Positions 24,672 through 33,999 are shown, numbered from the stretch's first letter. The stretch is DNA of 64,000 nucleotides from Chitinophaga filiformis (GCF_023100805.1 NZ_CP095855.1:4071001-4135000), one strand, 5' to 3'. Program-made: numbers and translations. The notes: a model not told the origin generated them from the sequence alone.

Positions 24672-26162
24672 ATGAAATTTAGAAGATTAACGCGTTTTTC
24701 CTTTTTACCACTTTGTTTAATAACAGCATTCGCCGGAGCCCAATCTCTTTCGGCCTCTGATAGCATAGATGTCTTTGTAAAAAACAAAATGCAGCAGCGT
24801 CATATTCCTGCTTTGCAATTAGCTATTGTACGGGACGGCGCAATCGTCAAAAACACAACTTATGGCATTGCCAATCTTGAATATGATATCAGGGCGACTG
24901 ATCAAACGATCTTTTCTATCAATTCCATTACCAAAGCTTTTGTGGGGGTCGCCGTTATGCAATTGGCTGAAGAGAATAAGCTGAAAATTACAGATCCGCT
25001 ATCGCGTTATCTGGATAGCCTACCTGATACCTGGAAGAGTATAACCTTGCAGCAGGTACTGACCCATATTTCCGGATTGCCTGATATCATGGATGAGGAA
25101 GAGCAGGTCATGGGACATGGAGATGAACAGGAAGCCATGCAAAAAGTAAAGACATTGCCGGTTGAGTTTAAACCGGGTGAGAAGTTCCGGTATAACCAGA
25201 CAGGTTATGTATTGCTGGGACAAATAATCACGAAATTGAGTGGCATGCATTTTACACGGTTTATAGAGGAAAGGCAATTTAAGCCTGCCGGCATGGTGCT
25301 GACCCGTTTTGGCGATTCATATGATGTAATACCCAATTATGCTGGTGCATATACGATGACGAGGCAGGTAGGAAGCCGCTTCATTAGAAACAGTGTACCG
25401 GGAAACAGCTATATGCAGTTCCCTGTATTTTTCAGAACCGCTGCAGGTATACAATCCACGGCTACGGAGATGGCTAACTGGGTGATAGCCCTGAAAGCCG
25501 GGAAATTACTAAAACAATCGTCCAGTATTGATCTCTTGTGGACACCGGCAATACTTAATAACGGGAAAACTGGCGGTTTTAATATCTTAACAAACGGATA
25601 TGCATTGGGTTGGCCAACAGTAACCAGGGAGGAACATCCTGCTGTTGCTCCTGTAGGCGGCGGACGATCTGCGCTGTTCGTGTATCTGAAGGATGACCTT
25701 TCCATTATAGTACTGACAAATCTGATGGGAAGCAATCCTGATCAGTTTATTGATGAAATAGCAGGCTATTATATCCCGGATATGCATGAGTCGAATGGTT
25801 TCGGATTGTCACCAAATCTAAAGAAACTGAGAGCAGGACTGTTGATGGAGGGTTTTGACAAGGCTGGCGCCATCGCAGCTCGTTTGAAAAAGCAGGATCC
25901 GGCGTTTCAACTGGATGAAAATGAATTGAATAAATGGGGCTATCAACTCTTCGCTCAGAAGAACATCACAGCTGCACTGGCGATTTTCAGGCTGAACGTA
26001 ACGCTGTACCCTCAGAGCGCAAATACCTACGATAGCCTCGCAGAGGCGCTGGAGGCTGCAGAACAGACTTCAGAAGCCCTTGCGAACTATAGAAAAGTGA
26101 TCGCATTGGCACCACAGAATAAGCACGCTGCCGCGAGGATACAGGCCCTGTCAGCCAAATAG
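24672..26162 (+). CDS. Beta-lactamase-fold serine hydrolase with C-terminal TPR
   Basis: A 496-residue exported protein (signal peptide about 1-23). The beta-lactamase family class C-like domain has the nucleophile motif Ser85-x-x-Lys88 (SITK) and the second motif at Tyr174 (RYNQTGY, where Tyr-Asn-Gln replaces the usual Tyr-x-Asn). The third motif is not canonical (GGGRSALFVY). The last ~100 residues form TPR-like helices (AALAIFRLNVTLYPQSANTY, ALANYRKVIALAP). Such proteins act as periplasmic esterases, D-amino-acid peptidases or related hydrolases, and rarely as antibiotic-degrading lactamases. Single-gene unit. Confidence 0.85.
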   Translation: MKFRRLTRFSFLPLCLITAFAGAQSLSASDSIDVFVKNKMQQRHIPALQLAIVRDGAIVKNTTYGIANLEYDIRATDQTIFSINSITKAFVGVAVMQLAEENKLKITDPLSRYLDSLPDTWKSITLQQVLTHISGLPDIMDEEEQVMGHGDEQEAMQKVKTLPVEFKPGEKFRYNQTGYVLLGQIITKLSGMHFTRFIEERQFKPAGMVLTRFGDSYDVIPNYAGAYTMTRQVGSRFIRNSVPGNSYMQFPVFFRTAAGIQSTATEMANWVIALKAGKLLKQSSSIDLLWTPAILNNGKTGGFNILTNGYALGWPTVTREEHPAVAPVGGGRSALFVYLKDDLSIIVLTNLMGSNPDQFIDEIAGYYIPDMHESNGFGLSPNLKKLRAGLLMEGFDKAGAIAARLKKQDPAFQLDENELNKWGYQLFAQKNITAALAIFRLNVTLYPQSANTYDSLAEALEAAEQTSEALANYRKVIALAPQNKHAAARIQALSAK

Positions 26163-26185
26163 ATATTGAATAAAGTGAAAACTGA

Positions 26186-26219
26186 ACACAGAAAGGCTAT
26201 CAAAGTAGCCTTTCTGTGT
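26186..26219. terminator. Bidirectional terminator between convergent genes
   Basis: A perfect 14-bp stem (ACACAGAAAGGCTA, 26186-26199, with 26206-26219) and a 6-nt loop, located between the serine hydrolase stop and the stop of the minus-strand gene at 26237. Confidence 0.85.
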
Positions 26220-26236
26220 AACAGGCCCAATGCTTC

Positions 26237-27211
26237 TTATCTGATCACCATCCCGTTTATTTTCCCCATTATATCACTCAACATTACCGGCTTTTCGTTT
26301 TTCCAATATGTGGCGATACCGTCAAGATATCCTGCCAGATAGATGTCGTTACCCGCGAGGGCAATGGTCTTTACCCCGGCGCCAGCTGTTTCTTTCCCAC
26401 TGGTTAGTTTGACGGCTTTCCCATTCTTCCAGCAAACAATGATATTAGCTCCTGCTTCATCCCGGTCAATACCAGCTACATATACGTTATCACCGGATAC
26501 AGCTATAGCGTTCGCCCTGCAACCATCCGGAAGGATTACAGGCGCGCCGTTTTTCCAATACATGGCAACTTCTTTCCCCGCTGCATTGACTGTAAAACCC
26601 GCCACATAAACACCATTTCCGGATATGGCAATAGCATTGGCCTCCGCATTGCTTCTGCCGTCTGTCAACGCTGCTGCCTGTCCATTTTTCCAGCAGGTGG
26701 CAATATATAGCCCTTCTTCATTGGCCTGGTAACCGGCTATATAAACATCATTTCCGCTGACAGCGATAGCCGATAATTGAGTGTTCTCTCCATAGGAGGT
26801 GGCTTTCCCATTCTTCCAATACACAGCCTGCCTGCCATCATTTCCGATTATATGTACATCCGGACCGGATACGCTAATAGCAACTGCTTTTGCTGATGTT
26901 TGTCCATCCGTAAGAGTGATTGGCAGCCTGTTTTTCCAGTAAGTGGCAACAGGTTCACCTGCTGCGTTATATTGGTAACCGGCAATATATTCATCATTGC
27001 CGGATACCGTAATTGCTGACGCCCCGGCCTCTGCTTTACCATCTGTCAACTGGATTATTTCCCCGTTTTTCCAATAAGTAAGGCCTGGTCTTTTACCGGA
27101 ATAGTCATCATATACCAATAGCAGTGAAGGCGGGGACTGCGCCTTAATAGTGGTGGTAGCAATCAATAATAATAACAGTGGGCCAGCGAATTGGTTAAGC
27201 TTTGTGATCAT
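26237..27211 (-). CDS. Secreted seven-repeat, beta-propeller-like protein
   Basis: A 324-residue exported protein (signal peptide about 1-24). The mature part contains seven copies of a strand ending in [YC]WKN, usually followed by a LTDG-type turn, and about five copies of AIAVSGNDVYIAGY. Repeat length is about 40-45 residues. Seven repeats of four short strands would make a seven-bladed propeller. No catalytic residues can be pointed to. The repeats resemble the kelch/PQQ style in length but do not match either clearly. Function is unknown; a surface or periplasmic binding role is a guess. Confidence 0.7.
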   Translation of the reverse strand: MITKLNQFAGPLLLLLIATTTIKAQSPPSLLLVYDDYSGKRPGLTYWKNGEIIQLTDGKAEAGASAITVSGNDEYIAGYQYNAAGEPVATYWKNRLPITLTDGQTSAKAVAISVSGPDVHIIGNDGRQAVYWKNGKATSYGENTQLSAIAVSGNDVYIAGYQANEEGLYIATCWKNGQAAALTDGRSNAEANAIAISGNGVYVAGFTVNAAGKEVAMYWKNGAPVILPDGCRANAIAVSGDNVYVAGIDRDEAGANIIVCWKNGKAVKLTSGKETAGAGVKTIALAGNDIYLAGYLDGIATYWKNEKPVMLSDIMGKINGMVIR

Positions 27212-27578
27212 TTACTTTTTTTTTTGTTCAGATTCATTAAACGAAAGGAATGCCTCAAAGATATGTGCCGGTCCAGGTTTTCGTATTTTTAAAACAACTA
27301 CACACTTACTACATTCACATTGTGATGTGTCTACAAAACGTCTACATATCCAGGTTACTACAATTCTTCCGCGGCCCACTCCGCCATTATTGGTCGGAAG
27401 GCAAGGAGTCGAACCTGAACGAAATGGTGAGATGTTACTCAGCATGAATATCGACCGTCAAGATTCATCGGGTAGATGGAGAATATTATAGCGTTTCGAC
27501 CTCTGTCAGTGATGAGAAATATTAAGGTGAGACATCGGAGAACAGCGCGAAAGAAGTTGGACATGCATGTTTGGCTAA
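27212..27578. other. Intergenic region, no supported gene
   Basis: A 367-base gap. Overlapping short frames occur on both strands but none has a start, length or composition typical of a gene. On the plus strand, 27440-27523 could read ...VKIHRVDGEYYSVSTSV..., which is faintly like the end of a PepSY-type protein, but it has no start codon and is not called. Confidence 0.3.
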
Positions 27579-28394
27579 CTACTGCCTTATTCTTTCCGAC
27601 CTGGATAAGTTATTGGGCTTGAAAATGATGATAATGGCGATGCCCCATATTGTAATCAGCATACCCATATAATTGGTGATATTTTTATCGGCAAAGTCGG
27701 CCAGAAATGCAATGTCAATCGTTGAATGAAAAACAGCACAGGCAAAAAGACTGGCTCTTGAGGAATTGTACAGCCAGGCTAGTAATACACTACCTGTAAG
27801 CAGGCTAAACACCCATCCGAAAATGCCAGCTACGTCCATACTTGTATAACCCGGGCGATACAGAAAAAGCGGCCAATGCCAAACGGCCCAAAATAACGTC
27901 AATATAAGGCTGGCCCATAAAGCATTATACCTGGCCTGCAGGCGGGGTAAGGCAAAGCCTCTCCAACCCACTTCTTCACCAAATCCAAAGAAAAGCAGGT
28001 TGTATAACAGGAAGCTGAGAAAGCTGTATTCCGGGAACTCCTTTGCTTTCAATAGGGCTGACAGATTAATGGGCGTATGATCGAGTAAGTTGCTGATAAT
28101 TGAAGCTATAGCGGCCAGTATGATAGGGCTTATTAAAGCAATTAAAAGATAGGATAAGGGTTTTACTTTGAAAATTTGTCTAAACAGCTTTTCAATGCCT
28201 TGCTTTCCTTCAAAAATAGCACTGGTAATGAATGATGCGATAAGCGGCCCGAGTCCACCGATGCCATGATGGAACGGCAACACCGGCAGACCTTTGATGC
28301 CAAAAGCATGGGCATACAGTGGCAGCCATATGATCCAGCTGATAAGATATGCTAAGGTAAAATAAACAACCAAAGGGGATACCTGATTCTTCAT
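27579..28394 (-). CDS. CPBP family intramembrane metalloprotease (CAAX/Abi)
   Basis: A 271-residue protein with seven or eight predicted membrane helices. The CPBP (Abi) signatures are present: Glu140-Glu141-x3-Arg145 (GEEVGWRGFALPRLQ), the second motif with His173 (FWAVWHWPLF), and a third His near residue 218 (AVFHSTIDIAF). These are the glutamates and histidines that bind the catalytic metal in Rce1-type proteases. Physiological substrates in Bacteroidota are unknown. Single gene. Confidence 0.9.
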   Translation of the reverse strand: MKNQVSPLVVYFTLAYLISWIIWLPLYAHAFGIKGLPVLPFHHGIGGLGPLIASFITSAIFEGKQGIEKLFRQIFKVKPLSYLLIALISPIILAAIASIISNLLDHTPINLSALLKAKEFPEYSFLSFLLYNLLFFGFGEEVGWRGFALPRLQARYNALWASLILTLFWAVWHWPLFLYRPGYTSMDVAGIFGWVFSLLTGSVLLAWLYNSSRASLFACAVFHSTIDIAFLADFADKNITNYMGMLITIWGIAIIIIFKPNNLSRSERIRQ

Positions 28395-28541
28395 GGGGGA
28401 TTAAATTTCAGTATAAGTTGCTAATTTTCATATAATACTCAGGGTATATTGTCTCTGCTATAAGTCGCTTTGACGTAGTAAGTTTGTGAAGGTAGCTGCT
28501 ATGTCATATGCCGGGTGATTCCGTCCTGATGCTCCCTTCAG

Positions 28542-29465
28542 TTAACTATTGTTTTTATCGTTTTTTAGTTTGGATATTTCGTTTATTCCTGCCTTGTCGC
28601 CCAGCCACGTAAAGCATTTTTCCAGGTCGGCTATTACTTCCTGTGTAATATATTTTAAATGCTTTTTTCTGTTTTTCTTAAATTCAAATGAACATAAAAG
28701 CCGGCCAAGCCCTTTTCTGGTTTTATAGTTCCTGTCAGATAGTATGTACGTTTCAATAATATCCTTTATTTCAAATGTGCAAAGTATCTTTTTCGGTAGT
28801 TCCTCGTAACTGGGATAGGCTGTCCAGAAATTATCGGTTTTACCGAATGTTTGAAGCAACGCAATAATCTGTTTTCGCTTGTCCGGAATTTCCAGATTTA
28901 AATCACTTATGAGCGAGGGATAATAGTCCTCGTCCAAGCCATTGATTTGCTCCCGGTATTTACGGAAGCATTTTGGAGCCACCTCAAGCCATTTCCTTTC
29001 CGCAACACGGTCTGGCTCCATGTTTCTTTTTGCTTCGATTCGTTCTGCCAGTGGTGCTGTGAATCCCTGCTCTGCAAGAAAGGTTAGCAGGTTATCGATT
29101 TTTGCAAGTTCGGCATCGCCATTCCATTTATAGTAACGAATAGAAACGCCATGATGAAACCCGATGGTGGCTTTAAGATTATTATGGCTATATAACTCAA
29201 TGGCATATGTACCTAAGCACATACAGTAAAAACCGGTCTTCTTTTCATTGATTTCCATTAGCTGGTGAAACATCCGGACTTTATCAGCCTGGTTAATAGT
29301 TAACAGCACATTGTTATACATAGCTTTGTCTTCGTATACGCCTCCGTCTTTGATGATAACCATGTCCACATCAGCAAACAGCTCTTTTAAACCGTCATTC
29401 GAAGGTTTAGGAAGCTTGTTTCGTTCTTCCCAGGGTTTTCTGTTTGTATAATCCAGTATTGGCAT
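28542..29465 (-). CDS. Hypothetical cytosolic protein
   Basis: A 307-residue protein with no signal peptide or membrane segment. The N-terminal half is mixed alpha/beta (DMVIIKDGGVYEDKAMYNNV, then TGFYCMCLGTYAIELYS) and the C-terminal half is helical and lysine-rich, ending KLKNDKNNS. I recognise no catalytic motif and no family. It may be an immunity-type or SUKH-like protein given its size and single-gene setting, but nothing in the sequence proves this. Confidence 0.6.
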   Translation of the reverse strand: MPILDYTNRKPWEERNKLPKPSNDGLKELFADVDMVIIKDGGVYEDKAMYNNVLLTINQADKVRMFHQLMEINEKKTGFYCMCLGTYAIELYSHNNLKATIGFHHGVSIRYYKWNGDAELAKIDNLLTFLAEQGFTAPLAERIEAKRNMEPDRVAERKWLEVAPKCFRKYREQINGLDEDYYPSLISDLNLEIPDKRKQIIALLQTFGKTDNFWTAYPSYEELPKKILCTFEIKDIIETYILSDRNYKTRKGLGRLLCSFEFKKNRKKHLKYITQEVIADLEKCFTWLGDKAGINEISKLKNDKNNS

Positions 29466-29521
29466 AGTAGTACATTAAGATAGCGGCCAAAAATACTCTT
29501 TTATTTGACGATAATTCCGGC

Positions 29522-30061
29522 TTAGTTCATCCTGTAGAAACCGGATATCGTTTCATACTTCCAGCCTTGTGACGGATACAGCCGGAATGCACCGCCCCAA
29601 ACAGCCTGGGGGTCGGATAGCACCTGCTTAATGATTGCCCTGGAATTCGGATAAGCGACAGCTTCAAGGCCAGCTGGGACAGGAAACCATTTTACCTCGT
29701 TGGGTCCTGCCCCCGGCTCAGGTTTCCCGGTGTCCAATTTTGCGGTGTAGTAACTGAAGATCGCGGGATATTTCCGATCATTCATGTAATAAGTAAAAAG
29801 TCCCGCCAGTTTGGGTTGCTTGATATTGATCCCAAGCCGGGCTGCGAGATCATTCAGGAATTCATTAATAGGCTTAACCACGGCACTATCGCCATATTCG
29901 GCGCCCGGAACTTCCCAGTTGCCTTTCCATTTAATCAGAAGGAATTCATTACGCTCATTGGTGATCAATAGCTTAAATCTGTTAGTTACTGTTGGCGCCT
30001 CCTGGGACTTTACACTGACACAGGCTAACAGGAGAAATAGTATGAGTGTGATTTTTTTCAT
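29522..30061 (-). CDS. Exported Nudix-fold-like protein with degenerate Nudix box
   Basis: A 179-residue protein with a signal peptide (about 1-19, LLACVSVKSQ). The rest resembles a Nudix hydrolase domain: FKLLITNERNEFLLIKWKGN is the typical first strand pair and WEVPGAEYGDS the start of the Nudix box. The catalytic REuxEExGu part reads NDLAARLGI (about residues 70-78), so the paired glutamates are replaced by Ala and Arg. An exported Nudix domain without catalytic glutamates is unlikely to hydrolyse nucleotides; a binding or structural role is more likely. Single gene. Confidence 0.65.
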   Translation of the reverse strand: MKKITLILFLLLACVSVKSQEAPTVTNRFKLLITNERNEFLLIKWKGNWEVPGAEYGDSAVVKPINEFLNDLAARLGINIKQPKLAGLFTYYMNDRKYPAIFSYYTAKLDTGKPEPGAGPNEVKWFPVPAGLEAVAYPNSRAIIKQVLSDPQAVWGGAFRLYPSQGWKYETISGFYRMN

Positions 30062-30156
30062 TTATAGGTCGATATTTTAACGTTATTTCTGAGATCTGTT
30101 GGGTGTGGTCTCTTCCTGCCATTGGGATTAACAGGATCCAGCATCAGATTATAAAG

Positions 30157-30597
30157 CTAAATAAAAATAAAGGCGATGCAAAGTCCCATGAGTACGAGCC
30201 AGAACAATACCATGGATGTTCTTGACGGGCTTATGTAAAATTTTGATTTTTTGCCTTCATTATTTAACAGGCTTTCCCATCCCAGGTAACCAAACTCCGT
30301 TTTAAGCACTTTGGATTCGTAGCAATTTTCGATGTACTTACTTATTTTATTAAGCTGAAGATGTTGAGCGGACGCGCGTAGTCCAAAAAGAAACACTGCT
30401 GTAAATGGTAATACTTTCAAAATGCTATAATATCCCTTAATTGCCTCATGGGGTACAACAAGGAAAGAGCAAATAGCGACTGCGCTGACAACAGCGTAAC
30501 GGGCCAGCTGATTTATTTCATCCTGGATAGTTGCAATCTCCTTTGAAAGGCGATCATATTCCATCCTGGCGATTTCCTGGGCGAGATTATTATTCAT
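30157..30597 (-). CDS. Small membrane protein, hypothetical
   Basis: A 146-residue protein. A helical, partly charged N terminus (residues 1-30) is followed by two membrane helices (about 33-47 and 60-75) and a third at the very C terminus (MVLFWLVLMGLCIAFIFI). A soluble stretch of about 50 residues lies between. No family recognised. Isolated. Confidence 0.55.
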   Translation of the reverse strand: MNNNLAQEIARMEYDRLSKEIATIQDEINQLARYAVVSAVAICSFLVVPHEAIKGYYSILKVLPFTAVFLFGLRASAQHLQLNKISKYIENCYESKVLKTEFGYLGWESLLNNEGKKSKFYISPSRTSMVLFWLVLMGLCIAFIFI

Positions 30598-30809
30598 AGG
30601 GGAATCTTTTACCAGGAATTTACGAAAAAATATACAGGGTAATACTATTATAGAGTAATCTGGATCAGGAAAACTACTTCGGCTTCATCGCCCTGATCTC
30701 CCATTTTCCGTTTAGAGCGTCGCTATGAGCGCAATCAATATTAAACCGGATTTTTGTCAGTAGTGGCAGGAAACAAGGCCGCCGGGAGCCAACTACTTCG
30801 AAGAGTAGG

Positions 30810-30848
30810 CAAGGGAACAAGCCGGCGACGGCCAGGCTTGTTCCCTTG
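30810..30848. terminator. Hairpin downstream of the NTF2-like gene
   Basis: Perfect 14-bp arms, CAAGGGAACAAGCC (30810-30823) and GGCTTGTTCCCTTG (30835-30848), with an 11-nt loop, 9 bases past the stop of the minus-strand gene at 30858. There is no long T-run, but the stem is strong. Confidence 0.65.
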
Positions 30849-30857
30849 ATTGATTTG

Positions 30858-31232
30858 TTAACCGCGTACAATAGAAGACTCTTTAACAACCTGCCATTTT
30901 CCGGATAGATATTCCCAGATTACAGTTAAGAACTTTCGACTTGGTTTTCCATTAAGCTCTAATTCGCGGGTGATGACCACCATTCCCATATTTCCATCGC
31001 ATACCGCGTAATGATATTCGGTCTTGGTGGAAAGCGGTGCAATATTCGCATGCTTGTTTCCCTCGACAAACCCCACGAGCTGTTCTTTGTTCATGGTTTC
31101 CACTGCGCCTTCCTTATCCACATTAACGATCAGGAATTTATCTGCATAAACTTCCTTAACGTATGGCACATCAAAATGCGTCGCATGATAAATGAGATCT
31201 TTGGTTAGTTCAATTAATTCCTGGCTGTCCAT
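30858..31232 (-). CDS. NTF2-like (SnoaL/DUF4440-type) protein
   Basis: A 124-residue soluble protein with the cone-shaped NTF2-like pattern: two N-terminal helices (SQELIELTKDLIYHATHFDV), a helix-turn with MNKEQLVGFVE, then four long strands with YHYAVCDGNMGMVVITRELE and RKFLTVIWEYLSGKWQVVKE. The W-x-Y-x-x-G-x-W-x-V strand is typical. Members are small-molecule binding proteins or enzymes; no specific activity can be assigned. It is divergent from the cupin gene at 31547, with a 314-base gap between them in which I see no further gene. Confidence 0.75.
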   Translation of the reverse strand: MDSQELIELTKDLIYHATHFDVPYVKEVYADKFLIVNVDKEGAVETMNKEQLVGFVEGNKHANIAPLSTKTEYHYAVCDGNMGMVVITRELELNGKPSRKFLTVIWEYLSGKWQVVKESSIVRG

Positions 31233-31546
31233 TTTTTAACTTTTTAATGATTATTATGCTTTTGTATTTCGCAAGAGATACACCGGCAATAGCCGGGACC
31301 TGTTGCTGCTTTGATGTCAACGAATGCACGAAGAATTGCAACACCTGTGCCGGTGAGTAAATAATTATTAATCAGTTGTTTATAGCACTGCTGAGGAGGA
31401 ATGTCCACTGAATGTCGCCAAGGCTTCGGTTAGATCGCGAAATAAAGTGAAGCGATTGTCTGGCAGTTGACACTAATGGCTTAAATTAAATTAATGGTTA
31501 ATCCGGTACATTTATATAACTTTTCGCTGCAAAACGAACCGTTAAC
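31233..31546. other. Divergent intergenic region, no gene seen
   Basis: This 314-base gap separates the start codons of the NTF2-like gene (minus) and the cupin gene (plus) and must hold both promoters. No clear repeat, hairpin or open frame was found. Confidence 0.35.
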
Positions 31547-31870
31547 ATGATAAATTTAGACGATATCACCGCCCGGCAGATTATACCTGGTTTTTCAGCA
31601 AAATTTGTTCACACGCCTTCTATGACGCTAAGTTACTGGGATGTAAAAAAAGGAGCAGTGCTTCCAAATCACAAGCATGTGCACGAGCAGGTAACACAGG
31701 TAGAAGAAGGGGAATTTGAATTAACGATCGAGGGTCAAACAAAGGTCTATACTAAAGGAATGGTAGCGCTTATACCTTCATGGGCAGAGCATAGTGGTGT
31801 AGCGCTTACAGATTGTAAGATATTTGATATTTTCACTCCTGTGAGGGAGGATTATAAAGCGATACAGTGA
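31547..31870 (+). CDS. Cupin domain protein
   Basis: A 107-residue single-domain cupin. Metal ligands of the first motif are His45 and His47 region (PNHKHVHEQVTQVEEGEFEL) with Glu, and the second motif is PSWAEHSGVAL with His near residue 84. The size and position match small pectin-degradation-like or mannose-6-phosphate isomerase-like cupins. The activity is not determinable. It ends five bases before the convergent GNAT gene. Confidence 0.85.
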   Translation: MINLDDITARQIIPGFSAKFVHTPSMTLSYWDVKKGAVLPNHKHVHEQVTQVEEGEFELTIEGQTKVYTKGMVALIPSWAEHSGVALTDCKIFDIFTPVREDYKAIQ

Positions 31871-31874
31871 GGTG

Positions 31875-32429
31875 TTATACCAGCCTTTCCAGCATATAGA
31901 CATACTCCAGGCCATCTGATTCATCAAGCACTTCATCTACTTTTATAAAGCCAAGAGACTGGATAAGTGTAAGAGATGGGAGGTTCTCCGGCGAAACCGA
32001 AGCAATGAAACGGCGCGTGGAGAAGCAGTCCGCGGCCCAGTTAATGATGTCAAAGATCGCCTCACGCGCATATCCTTTTCTTCTGTGGTTTGAAAAGATC
32101 TGGTATCCAAGTTCTACCGCTCCTTTCATATACTGTTTGTCTGCATAAGGAGATGGGCTGTTGTGAAAGCGTATCAAACCAATCATTTTCATTTCACTTT
32201 TCAGAATGATCGCTCTGGATGCCCATGGTTCATAAGCGGGATTCTCCTGCAGGCGGAGGCTGTCGTTTTGAAGACTGCAAAGGTCGTCAAAGAATTCCTC
32301 CGGAATAGCAGCGTCTAAAAGATCCTGAGCGACTGCAAGGCGGTTGTTAAGACAGGCATTAGTCACCTCGTTCCCGAATAGCCGGAGTATCAGGCGTGAA
32401 GTAACGATATCATTTAAAGGCTCAGGCAT
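31875..32429 (-). CDS. GNAT family N-acetyltransferase
   Basis: A 184-residue protein of the Acetyltransf_3 (RimJ/RimL-like) type. It begins with TSRLILRLF, the usual opening strand, and carries the acetyl-CoA pyrophosphate-binding segment NHRRKGYAREAIFDIINWA (about residues 116-134, Q/R-x-x-G-x-A pattern) and the closing SPENLPSLTLIQSLGFIKVDE motif. The substrate is unknown. Convergent with the cupin gene. Confidence 0.88.
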   Translation of the reverse strand: MPEPLNDIVTSRLILRLFGNEVTNACLNNRLAVAQDLLDAAIPEEFFDDLCSLQNDSLRLQENPAYEPWASRAIILKSEMKMIGLIRFHNSPSPYADKQYMKGAVELGYQIFSNHRRKGYAREAIFDIINWAADCFSTRRFIASVSPENLPSLTLIQSLGFIKVDEVLDESDGLEYVYMLERLV

Positions 32430-32469
32430 AATCTTGGTTTTACTGTATGCAAGAAGTTACAGGCGGCTG

Positions 32470-33534
32470 CTATTTAAATGCTAAATTCTCCGAAAAGAAT
32501 CCCAGCATTTTCTTGCTGATCCTTTCAGCAACACGGTTAATATGGTCGCCCTCATAGATTTCAAAGGAATGTTTGATGCCATATTTGTTTAATTCGCTAT
32601 CCAGTGTCCTGATGCTCTCTGCAATGTTTGTATCTTTTGTCCCTGCATCAAAGCCAATAGCGGTTAGTTTTTTAATATTGAAGATATATTGGTCAAGGTT
32701 ATTCAATGGTCTGTTGGCATCCCATTTTTGCAAAACCATTGGCTGCAGTTTCCCGTCCTTTACGGGCAGGTCAATATAGAAAGGAGGATTGGCCGGATTG
32801 GGAGACCAGGCCGCTGCTGAAGCAAAGAGCGCCTTTGTAAAGAAATCAGCTTTTTGCATTTCTTCCGTCGTTTTAATGCTGTCTGCACGCAAAAAAGGTG
32901 CTGGTACAGATTCAGCGGAAAGAGGAGAGGAATTCAGGCAGCAGGGGCTTAACAAATATATTGTAGAAAATACATCCGGATTCTTTTCTCCGATCCGCAA
33001 TGCCCCGTACCCCCCCATAGAATGACCACACAAACCACGGCCTTCTTTTTTTGCAATGGTGCGATAGTGGCTGTCGATATAAGTTACCAGCTCTTTTGCC
33101 ACAAAGTCTTCCCAGTTACCCGTTGTGATGGAATTGGAATACATACTTCCCTGGAAAATGGTATAGGCATCCGGTGTAACGACAATCATTTCGTGAGCTG
33201 CATCACTGGCAAAGACGGTGTCTAAAATAGGCGGCAACACCATCCAGTGCTTCGTAAATCCATAAAATTTTGCATCGTTGTCGGTATAGCCATGCAGGAA
33301 ATAGACAACGGGATACCGTTTTGTTGAATTGGTGTGATAGCCTGGAGGTAAGTACACTGACACATAGCGATCGGCGCTGTCGCCGCTTAGGTTCCCTTCC
33401 AGCAATTTTCCGTGTACCTTTATTCGTTTAACTGTGCCTTTAGCTATTTGTTTTTGCTGGCTACATGCCTGTCCTGAGAACAACAGCAATGAAAAGATAA
33501 GAATAGTCGTGAAATGGAACCTGTATTTTTTCAT
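32470..33534 (-). CDS. Exported alpha/beta-hydrolase esterase (esterase D/feruloyl esterase-like)
   Basis: A 354-residue protein with an N-terminal signal peptide (to about residue 25, with Cys24 near the cleavage site but a weak lipobox). The esterase fold shows YPVVYFLHGYTD (oxyanion region, about 74-85), the nucleophile elbow GHSMGGYGA (Ser172) and a late His in EIYEGDHINRV. This is the Esterase_D/putative-esterase family, which includes S-formylglutathione hydrolases and exported feruloyl or acetyl-xylan esterases. Export suggests a role on carbohydrate-linked esters or on siderophore or peptide esters; the substrate is open. Confidence 0.85.
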   Translation of the reverse strand: MKKYRFHFTTILIFSLLLFSGQACSQQKQIAKGTVKRIKVHGKLLEGNLSGDSADRYVSVYLPPGYHTNSTKRYPVVYFLHGYTDNDAKFYGFTKHWMVLPPILDTVFASDAAHEMIVVTPDAYTIFQGSMYSNSITTGNWEDFVAKELVTYIDSHYRTIAKKEGRGLCGHSMGGYGALRIGEKNPDVFSTIYLLSPCCLNSSPLSAESVPAPFLRADSIKTTEEMQKADFFTKALFASAAAWSPNPANPPFYIDLPVKDGKLQPMVLQKWDANRPLNNLDQYIFNIKKLTAIGFDAGTKDTNIAESIRTLDSELNKYGIKHSFEIYEGDHINRVAERISKKMLGFFSENLAFK

Positions 33535-33682
33535 GACAGTAATTTAAAAATCCCTGGTTTAAGATAAGTAAAAAGGTTGATAAGAAGAATTCCGGTACCT
33601 GATGCAACAGAGAACCGGTGACCGGATGTATGAATCTGCGCTTCAAATTGTATACTTTTGACCTAAATAATGCTCATGTTAC

Positions 33683-33976
33683 ATGACAAAGCAGGAAACG
33701 ATAAAAGACCTTAGCCAGATTCCAGGTGTTGGTAAATCTTTGGCTACTGATCTTTGGAATATTGGTATTACAAGGGTATCTGACCTCAAAGGAAAAGATC
33801 CTGAATTGCTTTATGACCTTTCAAATCGTTTCGCGGGTACGGTACAGGACCGATGTGTGTTGTATGTTTTCAGATGTGCAGTATATTACGCTGATACACC
33901 GAAAGAACACCATGAGGCAGAAAAATTGAAATGGTGGAATTGGAAAGACAAAATGCCGGACAGGGCCCGTCGGTAA
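33683..33976 (+). CDS. Helix-hairpin-helix protein, Cdd1-like (pathogenicity locus family)
   Basis: A 97-residue protein. An HhH motif spans about residues 8-35 (LSQIPGVGKSLATDLWNIGI) with a following VSDLKGKDPELLYDLS. The central NRFAGTVQDRCVLYVFRCAVYYA and the C-terminal W-x-W segment (KWWNWKD) are characteristic of the Cdd1 family. The HhH suggests nucleic-acid binding, but the role is unknown. A TACTTTTG hexamer-like -7 element lies at 33653-33660. The gene is convergent with the 34000 gene, 23 bases away. Confidence 0.8.
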   Translation: MTKQETIKDLSQIPGVGKSLATDLWNIGITRVSDLKGKDPELLYDLSNRFAGTVQDRCVLYVFRCAVYYADTPKEHHEAEKLKWWNWKDKMPDRARR

Positions 33977-33999
33977 GGTCGCAGCCAGATCGAAGCACG

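Noticed and set aside
27440..27523. Possible PepSY-like C-terminal fragment
   Set aside because: Only about 28 codons without a start and with a stop right before it; resemblance is too weak to call a pseudogene.
30674..30889. 71-codon minus-strand frame ending SDALNGKWEIRAMKPK
   Set aside because: The last residues look protein-like, but the frame overlaps the NTF2-like gene end and the hairpin at 30810 and has no credible start.
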